In this document: positions 25,646-34,512 of the stretch, piece by piece
How the letters are laid out: the number at the start of each line of letters is the position of its first letter
Position numbering within the stretch: the stretch's first letter is position 1
Assembly (NCBI GenBank): GCA_023390655.1
Contig: JAEWCL010000019.1
Span: 124,001 to 188,000, forward strand
From: Bacillota bacterium
GTDB taxonomy: Bacteria; Bacillota; Clostridia; Christensenellales; CAG-138
DNA: 64,000 nt
Direction of reading: 5' to 3'
Position numbers and translations under genes: made by a program
The notes under the pieces: generated by a model
Databases searched by the model: none
What the model was told of the DNA's origin: nothing
What the model saw: the letters and a program-made list of their open reading frames with translations, nothing else

Positions 25646-26542
25646 ATGGAACGGACAATGCCGCTTAGAAAACCGGAATGGCTGCGCGTCAGGAGTAACA
25701 TCGGGGAAGAAAACCGGAAAGTCATCAGCCTTCTGCGCGAGCTTTCCCTGCATACGGTCTGTGAGGAGGCGCACTGTCCCAACTGTGGCGAGTGTTTTAA
25801 AAAGCGCACCGCAACGTTTATGATACTGGGCAACAATTGCACGCGCAACTGCACGTTCTGCACCGTTGCAAAGGCAGCGCCCGCGTGCGTGGACAAGGAG
25901 GAGCCCGTCCGTGTGGCGGAAGCGGTCAAAAAGCTGGGGCTTCGGCATGTCGTCGTCACATCCGTGACGCGGGATGATCTTTTCGATGGCGGCGCAAGCC
26001 ACTTTGCGGATGCGATCCGGGCCATCCAAACGGCGTTTTCCGGCAACCCGCCCGTGATTGAGGTGCTGATTCCGGATTTTCAGGGGGATCGGGCAGCGCT
26101 TTCCGCCGTGATTGCGGCAAAGCCGGATATTATCAACCACAACGTGGAGACCGTGCCCCGCCTGTATGGGGAGGTGCGGCCCATGGCGATTTACGAACGG
26201 TCATTGGAGCTACTCTCCCGCGTCAAACAGGAGGCGCCTGCAATCTATACGAAATCCGGCGTGATGGTAGGCTTAGGAGAAATGCATCAGGAGATCGTTG
26301 CGATGATGCGGGATCTGAGAAATGTGGGATGCGATCTTTTGACCATCGGCCAATACCTTGCGCCCAGCAAACAGCACCATCCTGTTGTGGCGTATATTGC
26401 GCCGGAAGAATTTGAGGCCTACCGCACAGAAGCGCAGGCGCTCGGTTTCCTGCATGCTGCAAGCGCCCCGCTTGTGCGCAGCTCCTACATGGCGGGGGAG
26501 GCATTTGCAACTATTCGGGGGAAGCGGGGAAGCGGAGCATGA
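25646..26542 (+). CDS. lipA: Lipoyl synthase
   Basis: 298-residue radical SAM enzyme that inserts two sulfurs into protein-bound octanoate. Both iron-sulfur cluster motifs are present: the auxiliary cluster C-x4-C-x5-C (CEEAHCPNCGEC) and the radical SAM CTRNCTFC; the conserved RSSY is near the C terminus (VRSSYMAGEAF). Start at 25646 with AGAGGA upstream. Overlaps lplA by four bases (ATGA), so the pair supplies lipoic acid by synthesis and scavenging, probably for glycine cleavage or 2-oxoacid dehydrogenase complexes elsewhere. Confidence 0.97.
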   Translation: MERTMPLRKPEWLRVRSNIGEENRKVISLLRELSLHTVCEEAHCPNCGECFKKRTATFMILGNNCTRNCTFCTVAKAAPACVDKEEPVRVAEAVKKLGLRHVVVTSVTRDDLFDGGASHFADAIRAIQTAFSGNPPVIEVLIPDFQGDRAALSAVIAAKPDIINHNVETVPRLYGEVRPMAIYERSLELLSRVKQEAPAIYTKSGVMVGLGEMHQEIVAMMRDLRNVGCDLLTIGQYLAPSKQHHPVVAYIAPEEFEAYRTEAQALGFLHAASAPLVRSSYMAGEAFATIRGKRGSGA

Positions 26543-27519
26543 TCTATCTGGTGCATGAAAGCATGGACCCTTTCTTCTGGTTTGGGTTGGAGCAGGCGCT
26601 GCTCCAGAAGGCCGCGCCGGAGGATGATTATTTCCTGCTGTGGAGGACGGAGCCTACGCTGATGATCGGCAATTACCAGATTGCGGCGGCGGAAATCAAC
26701 GAAGCGTACGCCCTGCGCCGCAACATCCATATCGTCCGGCGGCAGACGGGAGGGGGCACCATATTCACCGATCCCGGAAGCTGGCAGTTCAGCTACATCA
26801 TGCGCAGCCGGGAGCATCGCGAAATTGCTTTTAGGCCGTTTGTGCAGCCGGTGCTTGACGCGCTGTGGGCGATGGGGGTGGAAGCGAATATGAGCGCCCG
26901 CAACGATCTTCTGGTGGACGGCAGAAAGTTTTGCGGCAATGCGCAGCATCATTCCGGAAACCGGGTACTGCACCATGGATCGATATTGTTTGATACGGAT
27001 ATCGATGAAATGGTGCGCTGCCTTACGGTGGATGATGAAAAGATCATTAGCAAGGGTATTCGTTCCGTGCGGCAGCGGGTGACAAATCTAAAAGAACACA
27101 TCAAGGAGCAGATAGGCGCGATCACCTTCCGGGACAGGCTTTTGGAGGAAATGCTCGAAAGCGGCGTAAAGACACGGGCACTCACGCAGGAAGAGTTTGC
27201 GCTGGCGGACAGAGCTGCGGAGCAGAAATTCCGCAGCTGGGACTGGACGTATGGCAAAGCGCCCAATTGTCAGGTAACAAAAAGCAAGCGCCTCAACGGC
27301 GGAAAAGTGGAAGTATGCATGGATGTGGATAAGGGCGTGATCGCAAATTGCAGCATTTATGGGGATTTCTTTTTTGCCGGAGAACTTGATGCCGTTACGG
27401 AGCGGCTAAAAGGCTGTCCATATACTGTGCACAGTGTACGGGAGACGCTTACCCATGCGCTCAAAGCGCATCCATTCTATTTGATTGAGACACAAGAACT
27501 CATGGAGTGCATGTTTTAG
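26539..27519 (+). CDS. lplA: Lipoate-protein ligase A
   Basis: 326 residues. Attaches free lipoate or octanoate to carrier proteins. The biotin/lipoate ligase core shows the lipoate-binding RRQTGGGTIFTDPG, the catalytic lysine region NDLLVDGRKFCGNAQHH and a C-terminal LplA domain (~245-326). Start codon overlaps the lipA stop. Full length for the two-domain type. Confidence 0.95.
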   Translation: MIYLVHESMDPFFWFGLEQALLQKAAPEDDYFLLWRTEPTLMIGNYQIAAAEINEAYALRRNIHIVRRQTGGGTIFTDPGSWQFSYIMRSREHREIAFRPFVQPVLDALWAMGVEANMSARNDLLVDGRKFCGNAQHHSGNRVLHHGSILFDTDIDEMVRCLTVDDEKIISKGIRSVRQRVTNLKEHIKEQIGAITFRDRLLEEMLESGVKTRALTQEEFALADRAAEQKFRSWDWTYGKAPNCQVTKSKRLNGGKVEVCMDVDKGVIANCSIYGDFFFAGELDAVTERLKGCPYTVHSVRETLTHALKAHPFYLIETQELMECMF

Positions 27520-27561
27520 ACGTATCACTGCAAAGATATATAAAGGATAATTATAACGGGG

Positions 27562-27597
27562 GCGAATGTTCTTCTTTGAACCATTCGCTCTTTTTTC
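27562..27597 (+). terminator. lipA-lplA terminator
   Basis: Stem GCGAATG / CATTCGC (extended by TTC/GAA inside) followed by TCTTTTTT. Confidence 0.85.
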
Positions 27598-27678
27598 ATG
27601 AAAACAAGTGCGGCGGGCCATACTGAAAACAGTGCATTCTGCAAAGTGCAGATAATTTGCGGATGTATAAAAATTTAC

Positions 27679-27706
27679 TTTTCATTTGCATTATATCTGT
27701 TATACT
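27679..27706 (+). promoter_or_regulatory. Pyruvate kinase promoter
   Basis: TTTTCA, 16 bases, TATACT in an AT-rich stretch, about 48 bases before the start codon. Confidence 0.55.
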
Positions 27707-27753
27707 GCTATATGTGGAAGGTTTTCGATTTCCGATAAGGAGTTTGTAATAAC

Positions 27754-29511
27754 ATGCGTAAAACAAAGATTGTATGCACCATCGGCCCTGCTTCCGAGGC
27801 GAAAGAGACGCTTCGGCAGATGATTCTTGCGGGTATGAACGTCGCCCGCCTTAACTTTTCCCACGGGGACCACCAGGAACACAAGGCGCGCGTGGACCGG
27901 CTCAAGGAGCTGCGCGAGGAGCTGCAGGTGCCGGTTGCCATCATGCTCGATACGCGCGGCCCTGAAATCCGCATCGGCCGGTTCCAAAAGGGAAAGATCC
28001 AGCTCAAAGAAGGCGAAACGTTTACGCTTACCACAAAGGAATGTGAAGGCGATGAAAGCATTGCCTATATCAACTATGCGGCGTTGCCTTCTTGCGTGAA
28101 GCCCGGCAACAGCATCATGCTCGACGACGGGCTCATTGAACTTTCTGTACTGAGCGCGGATGAAGAAAACATCGTCTGCCGCGTTGTCAACGGCGGGCCG
28201 CTTTCCAATAGCAAGAGCGTCAACTTGCCGGGGCTGTATATCGATATGCCGTACCTGTCCGAGCGGGACCGCGCGGACATCCTGTTTGCGATCGAAAACG
28301 AGCTTGACTATATCGCGCTTTCTTTTGTGCGCACCGCGCAGGATGTGCTCGACGTCAAGCGGTTTTTGGCGCACCACGGCGCGCCCGGCATTGAACTGAT
28401 CGCAAAGATCGAAAACCGCTCCGGTATCGAGAATATCGATGAGATCATCCGCCTGTCCGCGGGCATCATGGTGGCGCGCGGCGATATGGGCGTGGAAATC
28501 CCGTTTGAAGAGCTGCCGCATCTGCAAAAGAAGCTCATCACCAAGTGCTACAGCGCCGGCAAGCGCGTCATCACGGCGACGCAGATGCTCGAATCCATGG
28601 TCCGGAACGCCCGCCCCACGCGTGCGGAAATCACGGACGTCGCCAACGCCATCTATGACGGCACAAGCGCGCTCATGCTCTCCGGCGAGACTGCAAACGG
28701 CAAATACCCGGTGGAAACCATCCGCACCATGGTCAAGATCGCGGAGCGCACCGAGGAGTTTATCGATTATAAGGCGAACTTCAACAACGCCAGGCCGGAG
28801 CTTGATAAAAGCGTAATCAACGCCATTTCCCACGCTACCTGCACCACCGCGCATGATCTGGAGGCGGCGGCCATCGTGACCGTGACCAGGACAGGGTCTA
28901 CGGCGCGCATGGTTTCGCGTTTCCGCCCGGCGACGCCCATCGTCGCCATTACGCCCAATCCGCGCACCTACCGGCAGCTGGCGCTTTCCTGGGGCGTGAC
29001 GCCGCTGATGAACGATTATAAGGCGAGTAGCCAGGAGTTGTTCCTGGATGCCGCGCGCAAAGTGCAGGAAGCGGACCTTGCGCATGACGGGGATATTATC
29101 GTTATCACCGGTTCCTCCGACCGTGTGGGAGAAATCACGAACACCCTGCAAATCCATGTGCTGGGCACCGCGCTGCTGCGCGGCACAGGCAACGGGATTG
29201 CGCCCGTCACCGGACGGGTGTGCGTTGTGACAGACCCTGATGACATTAAGAATTTCCACGACGACGATATTCTGGTCATTGACCGCACTACAAACACGGT
29301 GCTGCATGAAATGCGCCGCGCTCGCGCGGTTGTGACGGAAGAGAATATAGCAGACTCCGGGGCCGCCGCCGCTTGCATGGCGCTCGACCTGCCGCTTGTC
29401 GCAGGGGCCGAGGGCGCAACGCAGGTATTGAAGACCGGCTGCCTGGCTACTGTCGATGCAAAGAGCGGTGTGGTCTATAATGGCGACAACTGCTATGTGA
29501 ACGGAAAGTAA
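27754..29511 (+). CDS. pyk: Pyruvate kinase
   Basis: 585 residues. Converts phosphoenolpyruvate and ADP to pyruvate and ATP. The N terminus KTKIVCTIGPASEAKETL, the catalytic-lysine region AKIENRSGIENIDEI and ARGDMGVEIPFEELP are diagnostic. It has the extra C-terminal domain (about residues 475-585, GNGIAPVTGRVCVVTDPDDI...MALDLPLVAGAEGAT) related to the phosphohistidine domain of PEP-utilising enzymes, as in Bacillus-type enzymes. AAGGAG lies 9 bases before the ATG. Monocistronic. A long ORF on the other strand is a GC-rich shadow. Confidence 0.97.
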   Translation: MRKTKIVCTIGPASEAKETLRQMILAGMNVARLNFSHGDHQEHKARVDRLKELREELQVPVAIMLDTRGPEIRIGRFQKGKIQLKEGETFTLTTKECEGDESIAYINYAALPSCVKPGNSIMLDDGLIELSVLSADEENIVCRVVNGGPLSNSKSVNLPGLYIDMPYLSERDRADILFAIENELDYIALSFVRTAQDVLDVKRFLAHHGAPGIELIAKIENRSGIENIDEIIRLSAGIMVARGDMGVEIPFEELPHLQKKLITKCYSAGKRVITATQMLESMVRNARPTRAEITDVANAIYDGTSALMLSGETANGKYPVETIRTMVKIAERTEEFIDYKANFNNARPELDKSVINAISHATCTTAHDLEAAAIVTVTRTGSTARMVSRFRPATPIVAITPNPRTYRQLALSWGVTPLMNDYKASSQELFLDAARKVQEADLAHDGDIIVITGSSDRVGEITNTLQIHVLGTALLRGTGNGIAPVTGRVCVVTDPDDIKNFHDDDILVIDRTTNTVLHEMRRARAVVTEENIADSGAAAACMALDLPLVAGAEGATQVLKTGCLATVDAKSGVVYNGDNCYVNGK

Positions 29512-29648
29512 CAAAATAAGCAGGCAGGGGTATTTTCATTTTCTTAAGGTATCGCCCCCTACGGTGGCGACGGTAGATTATTTTATTTAATAGCGGGAGG
29601 GCGCTGCCCCCCGCGCGGACATTTTAGAAAAGGGAAAATTTCTCCGGA

Positions 29649-29694
29649 GCAAAGAACAAGGCGCGGCCCGATGGGGCCGCGCCTTGTTCTTTGC
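29649..29694. terminator. Perfect 21-bp inverted repeat, probable bidirectional terminator
   Basis: Arms 29649-29669 and 29674-29694 are exact reverse complements with a 4-base loop (GATG). It lies between the convergent pyk and VOC genes. Upstream (29580-29640) is a GCGGGAGGGCGCTGCCCCCCGC-like inverted repeat. The stem is unusually long and perfect for a simple terminator, and the U tract is short. Confidence 0.65.
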
Positions 29695-29709
29695 CTCAAA
29701 GCAAAACAG

Positions 29710-30078
29710 TTACGCTTTGGATTGCTCCACAAACTGGATTGAAAGCCCGTTGGGATCACGGATAAAGAAAAAGCGCGTGCCGGGCGCGGGGGCATAGGGG
29801 CCATCCAGTTCCGCGATGCCGTAGGCGCGCACGCGCTCCATGGCTTCGTCAAGGGAAGGGGTACGGAAGCCCCAGGAAATATTGGGGATTTCTTTTGCGG
29901 CATCCGCCGCTTTGTCATAAATGAGTTCCACCTTGGCATCCCCATCGCCCAAAAAGGCGATCTCCCTGCCCAGCCCCGCGGGATAGCGGGAAACCACAGG
30001 CAGGCCCACCAGCTGCGTATAAAAGCGGAGGGACTCTTCCATATCTTTCACATAAAGCGTGCTCCAACAAAACTGCAT
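29710..30078 (-). CDS. VOC-superfamily (glyoxalase-like) protein
   Basis: 122 residues with the paired beta-alpha-beta-beta-beta modules of the vicinal oxygen chelate fold (FCWSTLYVKDMEESLRFYTQLVG; FFFIRDPNGLSIQFVEQ). Candidate metal ligands include Glu73 (VELIY region) and Glu near FVEQ. Could be a glyoxalase, a dioxygenase or a resistance protein; context gives no hint. An extended -10 (TGGTATGAT, minus strand near 30106-30114) precedes it. Confidence 0.8.
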   Translation of the reverse strand: MQFCWSTLYVKDMEESLRFYTQLVGLPVVSRYPAGLGREIAFLGDGDAKVELIYDKAADAAKEIPNISWGFRTPSLDEAMERVRAYGIAELDGPYAPAPGTRFFFIRDPNGLSIQFVEQSKA

Positions 30079-30238
30079 TGGATACCTCCCAGGCTGTTTT
30101 CATTAATCATACCACACTGTGCGCAAAATCGTACCGCAGTGCTTGCAGAACAGCGGCATTCGGCATCCTGCGCTTTCATACTGCAGCAAACCCGCACAGA
30201 TGGCGGCATAGCCATAAAAGTTGTGGCGCTGCGGCTTG

Positions 30239-30322
30239 TTTTTATGCGCGTGCGATTTTTGCCTTTGGGCGAACGCACATGCGCGGATTATCCCATATCC
30301 GCTATACCTTTATGGTATAATA
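30239..30322 (+). promoter_or_regulatory. Structured repeat element, copy A
   Basis: 84 nt in the 397-base gene-free interval 30079-30475. It has ~85 percent identity to copy B at 48938-49020 (13 differences including one deletion). Fold in plus orientation: GCGCGUGCG pairs with CGCACAUGCGC around an inner UUUGCC/GGCGAA hairpin, then GCGGAU-N8-AUCCGC. The block ends in TATGGTATAATA, an extended -10. It precedes the two-HTH regulator by ~150 bases. The rest of the interval holds no credible gene. Confidence 0.65.
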
Positions 30323-30475
30323 AGGGTATGAATACGGATTTTGTCGGAATACGGCTTTCCGCTGTTGTAACAAAAGCCCACGCCATGCGCGCTGCAGACG
30401 CCTTTACGCCGCTGCGGCGCTTTGCGCATGCCCCGGTCATCAGCAAAAGCGCGGCTCCGGATGGGGAGGCTATGC

Positions 30476-32350
30476 ATGCTGTTTCATGAAAAGGTGGGGC
30501 TTCTTTTGGAACTAGTCGGCGCGTCGCATACGGCGCTTGCGCGCGCCGCGGGGCTGGACGCCTCGCTGATCAGCCGCTTTCACAGGGGCGAGCGTGTTCC
30601 TTCCCGCTTCAGCCATCAGTTGGACAAGCTCGCCATGGGTGCGGCCACCCTCGCGGTTGAACGCGGCATGCAGCAAAAGCTTTGCGCGCTGTGCGGCATG
30701 GAAGGGTACAGCGACGCGAATGCACTTTCGGACGCGATTGGGGCGTGGATCAATCTTGAGGAATCCGCCCTCCGGCCGCAGCGCGCGCACAGGCAGCGGG
30801 ACGGCGCGGCCCATGCGCCATATGGGAGCCTAGAAGGCGCGTTTGCCGAACGGCTGGGCGCGCTGATGGAGGTGGCGGGTGTTACGAATTTGCAGCTTGC
30901 CCAGCATCTGAATGTGGAAGCGTCTCTGATCAGCCGTTTTCGCGCGGGCGTGCGCCGCCCGGAGAGCAGCGGCAGGATGGTGGGGGAGATTTGCGCATTT
31001 TTTTCCATGCAACCCTATGCGGGAAGAACGAGGGAAGACTTCTTTCAACTCATCAATATCCCGGAAACGGAGGACAGGGAATCCGTTTTGGAGGCGCTGC
31101 GCAGCTATCTGCAGGTTCCCTACACCAACGAGGGGCGGGTCTATGCGGACCGCCTGCTTGAAACATTGGACGTCATGCGGCTGCAACCGCCGCATGAGGC
31201 GGCGGGAGCGCAATTGCCGCCTGCACGCCCGGCCCGGGCGGAGATGGAGCTTTACAGCGGCAACGCGGGCCTGCAGCACGCCATAAAACGCTTGCTTGAG
31301 AAGGCGGCGGTATCGGACGACGTGCGGCTGCTGCGCCTGTTTTCCGATCTGAGCGCCGCATGGACGCTGGAGGACGCGTCCCTTTTGCAGGATTGGGCGG
31401 GCCTGGTCCGGCGCCTGATGAAAAAAGAACTCCATATGGAGATGCTCGTCAGCCTGGATGCGGACCTTTCCAGCATGGTCTTTCTGCTTGGGCACTGGAC
31501 GCCGCTTCTTTCTGCGGGCAGGCTGCATATCTACCTGCTTTCGAGGCCCGCAAAAAGAAGGTTTTCGGGTACGATGCTTTTGGCGGACAATGCCTGCGGC
31601 GTGTATTCCTTTTGTGTTTCACAAATGGAGCAGGATGCGTTTCATACCTATACGGAGCGCCCGGAGCTGATGGAACACCTCAACCTCCAGTTCGATGCGC
31701 TCATCGGCGGCTGTGAGGCCGCGCATGTGTTTGGCCCCGGCATGGAGGCGGAGTACCACAACCGGCTTGCGGCGTTTGAACGGAGCCCGGGGGATACGGA
31801 TGTGCTGCTGCACTCCCTTTCCGCCTATACCATCACGCCCTCTCTGATGGAACGCATGCTCAGGCGCACAGGCGTTGCGGACGCAACGGCGCAGAAGGTA
31901 CTGCGCTATCACCAGCTTGCCGCAAAGCGCGCCGCAAGAAACCTTTCGCTGTACCGGATTTCAGATTATATCCGCCTTGCGGACCCCGAAGATCTCAAAG
32001 CGGGACGCGTACGTGTGGAGCTTCCCTGGGTGGAGGATGAGGTATGCGTGACCTATACGTCCGAAGAGTATGCGGAGCATATTGCCTATACCCTTGCGCT
32101 GCTGCGCAAGCACCCGCACTACAGCGTGTACCTGTTGCCGGAGCTGCCGTTTGAAAATGTGATGGTGATGGTGCGGCAGGGCGCGGGAACCCTGATAAAA
32201 AAGCTCAACCAGCCGGCGCTTGCGGTATTTACGGAGCACCCGGCGCTGCTGCAATCGATTTCCGACTATACCGACGCGCTCAAACTCAGGAGCATGCGCG
32301 TGCATCCGGAGCGGGGGCGCGCGCTCAAAATGATGCTGGAGTACCTGTAG
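30476..32350 (+). CDS. Large regulator-like protein with two N-terminal HTH domains
   Basis: 624 residues that I do not recognise as a named family. Two XRE/Cro-type helix-turn-helix units share the recognition helix DASLISRFHRG (about residue 25) and EASLISRFRAG (about 145). About 450 residues of mixed helical sequence follow, with no membrane segment and no catalytic motif I can identify. The ATG at 30476 has GGGGAGG just upstream. It stands alone behind structured element A and before a diguanylate cyclase. A ligand- or partner-sensing regulator is an inference from the architecture only. Confidence 0.7.
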   Translation: MLFHEKVGLLLELVGASHTALARAAGLDASLISRFHRGERVPSRFSHQLDKLAMGAATLAVERGMQQKLCALCGMEGYSDANALSDAIGAWINLEESALRPQRAHRQRDGAAHAPYGSLEGAFAERLGALMEVAGVTNLQLAQHLNVEASLISRFRAGVRRPESSGRMVGEICAFFSMQPYAGRTREDFFQLINIPETEDRESVLEALRSYLQVPYTNEGRVYADRLLETLDVMRLQPPHEAAGAQLPPARPARAEMELYSGNAGLQHAIKRLLEKAAVSDDVRLLRLFSDLSAAWTLEDASLLQDWAGLVRRLMKKELHMEMLVSLDADLSSMVFLLGHWTPLLSAGRLHIYLLSRPAKRRFSGTMLLADNACGVYSFCVSQMEQDAFHTYTERPELMEHLNLQFDALIGGCEAAHVFGPGMEAEYHNRLAAFERSPGDTDVLLHSLSAYTITPSLMERMLRRTGVADATAQKVLRYHQLAAKRAARNLSLYRISDYIRLADPEDLKAGRVRVELPWVEDEVCVTYTSEEYAEHIAYTLALLRKHPHYSVYLLPELPFENVMVMVRQGAGTLIKKLNQPALAVFTEHPALLQSISDYTDALKLRSMRVHPERGRALKMMLEYL

Positions 32351-32548
32351 CCGGAAGGGCGGGAAAGCGGCGACGGAAACCAATTGTATTCGACAGCGCA
32401 GTATGCAAAATACAAGTTTTTTGCACAATTCTTGGAAAGTCATTGACATTGCTGTTTTTTCTATAATACACTCATTCACAAGATATCAGCTTTTGATATC
32501 GGCACTGTTTGGCATGAATTTTTCGTCACCTCTTACGGGAAAGACACT

Positions 32549-34441
32549 ATGCAAATCGATAAAAAGGGAATGGCAGCATGGATCGGCCCCAAAGCGCTTT
32601 TTTATTTGACCAGCGCGGTTTTGGCGTGCCTTGTGACGCTTTTGGGAATGAGCCTCCTGCTCAACCGCAGGCTTGCGGCAAATACGCATGCGCGGCTGGA
32701 TGAAACGGTGCAAAGGACCGCGGCGTCCGCGCAGCGCTATTTCAGCCAGCAGGCGGATACGCTTTATGAATTGGGCGCGCTTCTGCAAAGCAGCAAGACG
32801 CTCGACGACGGGCAGGCGCTCGCCGCGTTTGACGTCGCAAAGGCGTTGGGCGGGTTTTCAGAAATCCACTTTGCGGACGAAGCAGGGAAGTTGCAATACG
32901 AGCGGGACGCCGCCGATATTTCGGGGGAAGAATTCTTCCGTACAGCCAGGCTGGGCGGGCAGGTCGTGGGCTACCTTCCTTCCATGGCGGACGAGCATTC
33001 CTCGGGATTGATTGTGTGCGTACCGGTCGAAGTGAATGGCAAATTTGAAGGCGTGCTTTACGCGAGCCTGACGCATGATATGCTGCGGCGGCAGATTGCC
33101 GCGGAAGCGTTTGGGACTGCGGGAATCGCGCTGCTGCTTTCCCCGGAGGGACGCGTCATCTGCTCTACGGACACCGCGTTTTCGCCTGGGACATCTTTTC
33201 TGGACGCCGTACAGGCCGCAAACCCCGCGGGAGGGAAGGCGCTTGCCGCGCTCAGAAGCGGCAGTCTCCTGCAGCAGGACAGCGGATCGAGCGCGTTTCA
33301 GCGCGGCAGCGAGACGCTTTATGTCAGTTCTTTAAAGCTTGCGCCTTCGTTTGTACTGCTCCACGGCGTTACGGAGTCGGCAGCCGCAAAGCTCGACGAT
33401 ACGGGCGCAGTCCGCACGGTGCTGCTTGCCGTGGCGCTGGTGGCGGTATTTATCGGCCTGCTTGCGTATGTGTTTTCTTCTAACAGCAGGCATATCAAGC
33501 AGCTGCAGAATGAAAAGGAACTCTTAAAGCGCAGCGAGGAACGCTACCGGTTTTTAGAGAACCTGACCAGGGACGTGATCTTCGAAATCGATATGGTCAC
33601 AAGGCGTATCGTCTTTAACCAGAACGGGCAGAAGCTTTTCGGCCTCCTTTCCGATATTGAAACGCTGGACGATCTTGGCGAGCATAACAAGCGCATCTAT
33701 CAGGAGGACCGCGCGGCGCTTTCCGACCTCTGGGAAAGCGTGCTCGGCGGGGAAGAAAAGGCCGAAACGAGGCTCAGGATGTATACGTCGGGCAGCACGC
33801 TCATCTGGCTGCATGTGCAGTGCTATGTCATACGGGATGAGGAAGGCATTGCGGTGCGCATCCTCGGGAAAGTCTCCAATGTGGATCAGCAGCAGCGCGA
33901 GCTCCAGCGCCTGCAGGGACGCGCGGCACAGGATTCTTTGACAAAAGTCTATAACCGGGAAACCACGCAGTTAAAGATTGCGGAGTACCTGATGTTGCAG
34001 TGCAAAAGCGGCGGCGCGGGCCTGGGCGCGATGCTGGTGGTGGACCTCGACGGTTTTAAGCGCATCAACGACACCTATGGACATCTGACGGGAGACCATC
34101 TGCTGATTGCCATGGCGGAATGCATGCGCAATGTTTTCCGCAGTACGGATATTGTGGGGCGCATGGGCGGGGATGAGTTTGTCATCTTTCTGAAGGACAT
34201 CGGCTCCGAGGTGCATGCGTTCCAGAAGGGCGAGGAACTTTGTACAGCCGTGCGTGCGCTGTCCGAAGCGTTTTCAAACGGCCTGCAGGTTTCCTGCAGC
34301 GTAGGCGTCTGTATTTGCGTGGGCGCGGAAGCCACCACGTTTGACGAGTTGTATCAAAAGGCGGATTCGGCGCTCTACCTTGCAAAGAGCAAGGGAAAGA
34401 ACCAGTGCCTTCTTTATCGGGCGGATGCGTGCATCGCCTGA
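32549..34441 (+). CDS. Membrane PAS-GGDEF diguanylate cyclase
   Basis: 630 residues. Two membrane helices (~16-38 and ~288-310) flank an extracellular Cache-like sensor; then a short coiled coil, a PAS domain (~325-450) and a GGDEF domain (~455-625). The active-site motif is intact (RMGGDEFVIF), as are DLDGFKRINDTYGH and the C-terminal ADSALYLAKSKGKNQ, so it should make c-di-GMP from two GTP. No RxxD product-inhibition site is evident at the usual spacing before GGDEF. Start ATG at 32549 with GGGAAAG upstream. It is encoded 1.7 kb from the first of three c-di-GMP riboswitches, a plausible functional link. Confidence 0.92.
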   Translation: MQIDKKGMAAWIGPKALFYLTSAVLACLVTLLGMSLLLNRRLAANTHARLDETVQRTAASAQRYFSQQADTLYELGALLQSSKTLDDGQALAAFDVAKALGGFSEIHFADEAGKLQYERDAADISGEEFFRTARLGGQVVGYLPSMADEHSSGLIVCVPVEVNGKFEGVLYASLTHDMLRRQIAAEAFGTAGIALLLSPEGRVICSTDTAFSPGTSFLDAVQAANPAGGKALAALRSGSLLQQDSGSSAFQRGSETLYVSSLKLAPSFVLLHGVTESAAAKLDDTGAVRTVLLAVALVAVFIGLLAYVFSSNSRHIKQLQNEKELLKRSEERYRFLENLTRDVIFEIDMVTRRIVFNQNGQKLFGLLSDIETLDDLGEHNKRIYQEDRAALSDLWESVLGGEEKAETRLRMYTSGSTLIWLHVQCYVIRDEEGIAVRILGKVSNVDQQQRELQRLQGRAAQDSLTKVYNRETTQLKIAEYLMLQCKSGGAGLGAMLVVDLDGFKRINDTYGHLTGDHLLIAMAECMRNVFRSTDIVGRMGGDEFVIFLKDIGSEVHAFQKGEELCTAVRALSEAFSNGLQVSCSVGVCICVGAEATTFDELYQKADSALYLAKSKGKNQCLLYRADACIA

Positions 34442-34451
34442 ACGGAGCGGA

Positions 34452-34481
34452 TTGACGGCGCTTCCCTGCAGCCTATATACT
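34452..34481 (+). promoter_or_regulatory. Promoter of the YegP-like gene
   Basis: TTGACG, 18 bases, TATACT; start of transcription near 34488, 25 bases before the ATG. Confidence 0.65.
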
Positions 34482-34512
34482 CTTTAAAGAAGAAACGGGC
34501 ACGGGGGAGACG

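Noticed and set aside
27700..29514. 604-residue ORF on the minus strand opposite pyruvate kinase
   Set aside because: Its translation has no family resemblance and no ribosome binding site; it is the third-position GC shadow of pyk.
32440..32480. TTGACA followed by TATAAT before the diguanylate cyclase
   Set aside because: The spacing is only 13 bases; a shifted -10 (TAATAC) gives 15, so no confident promoter is called.
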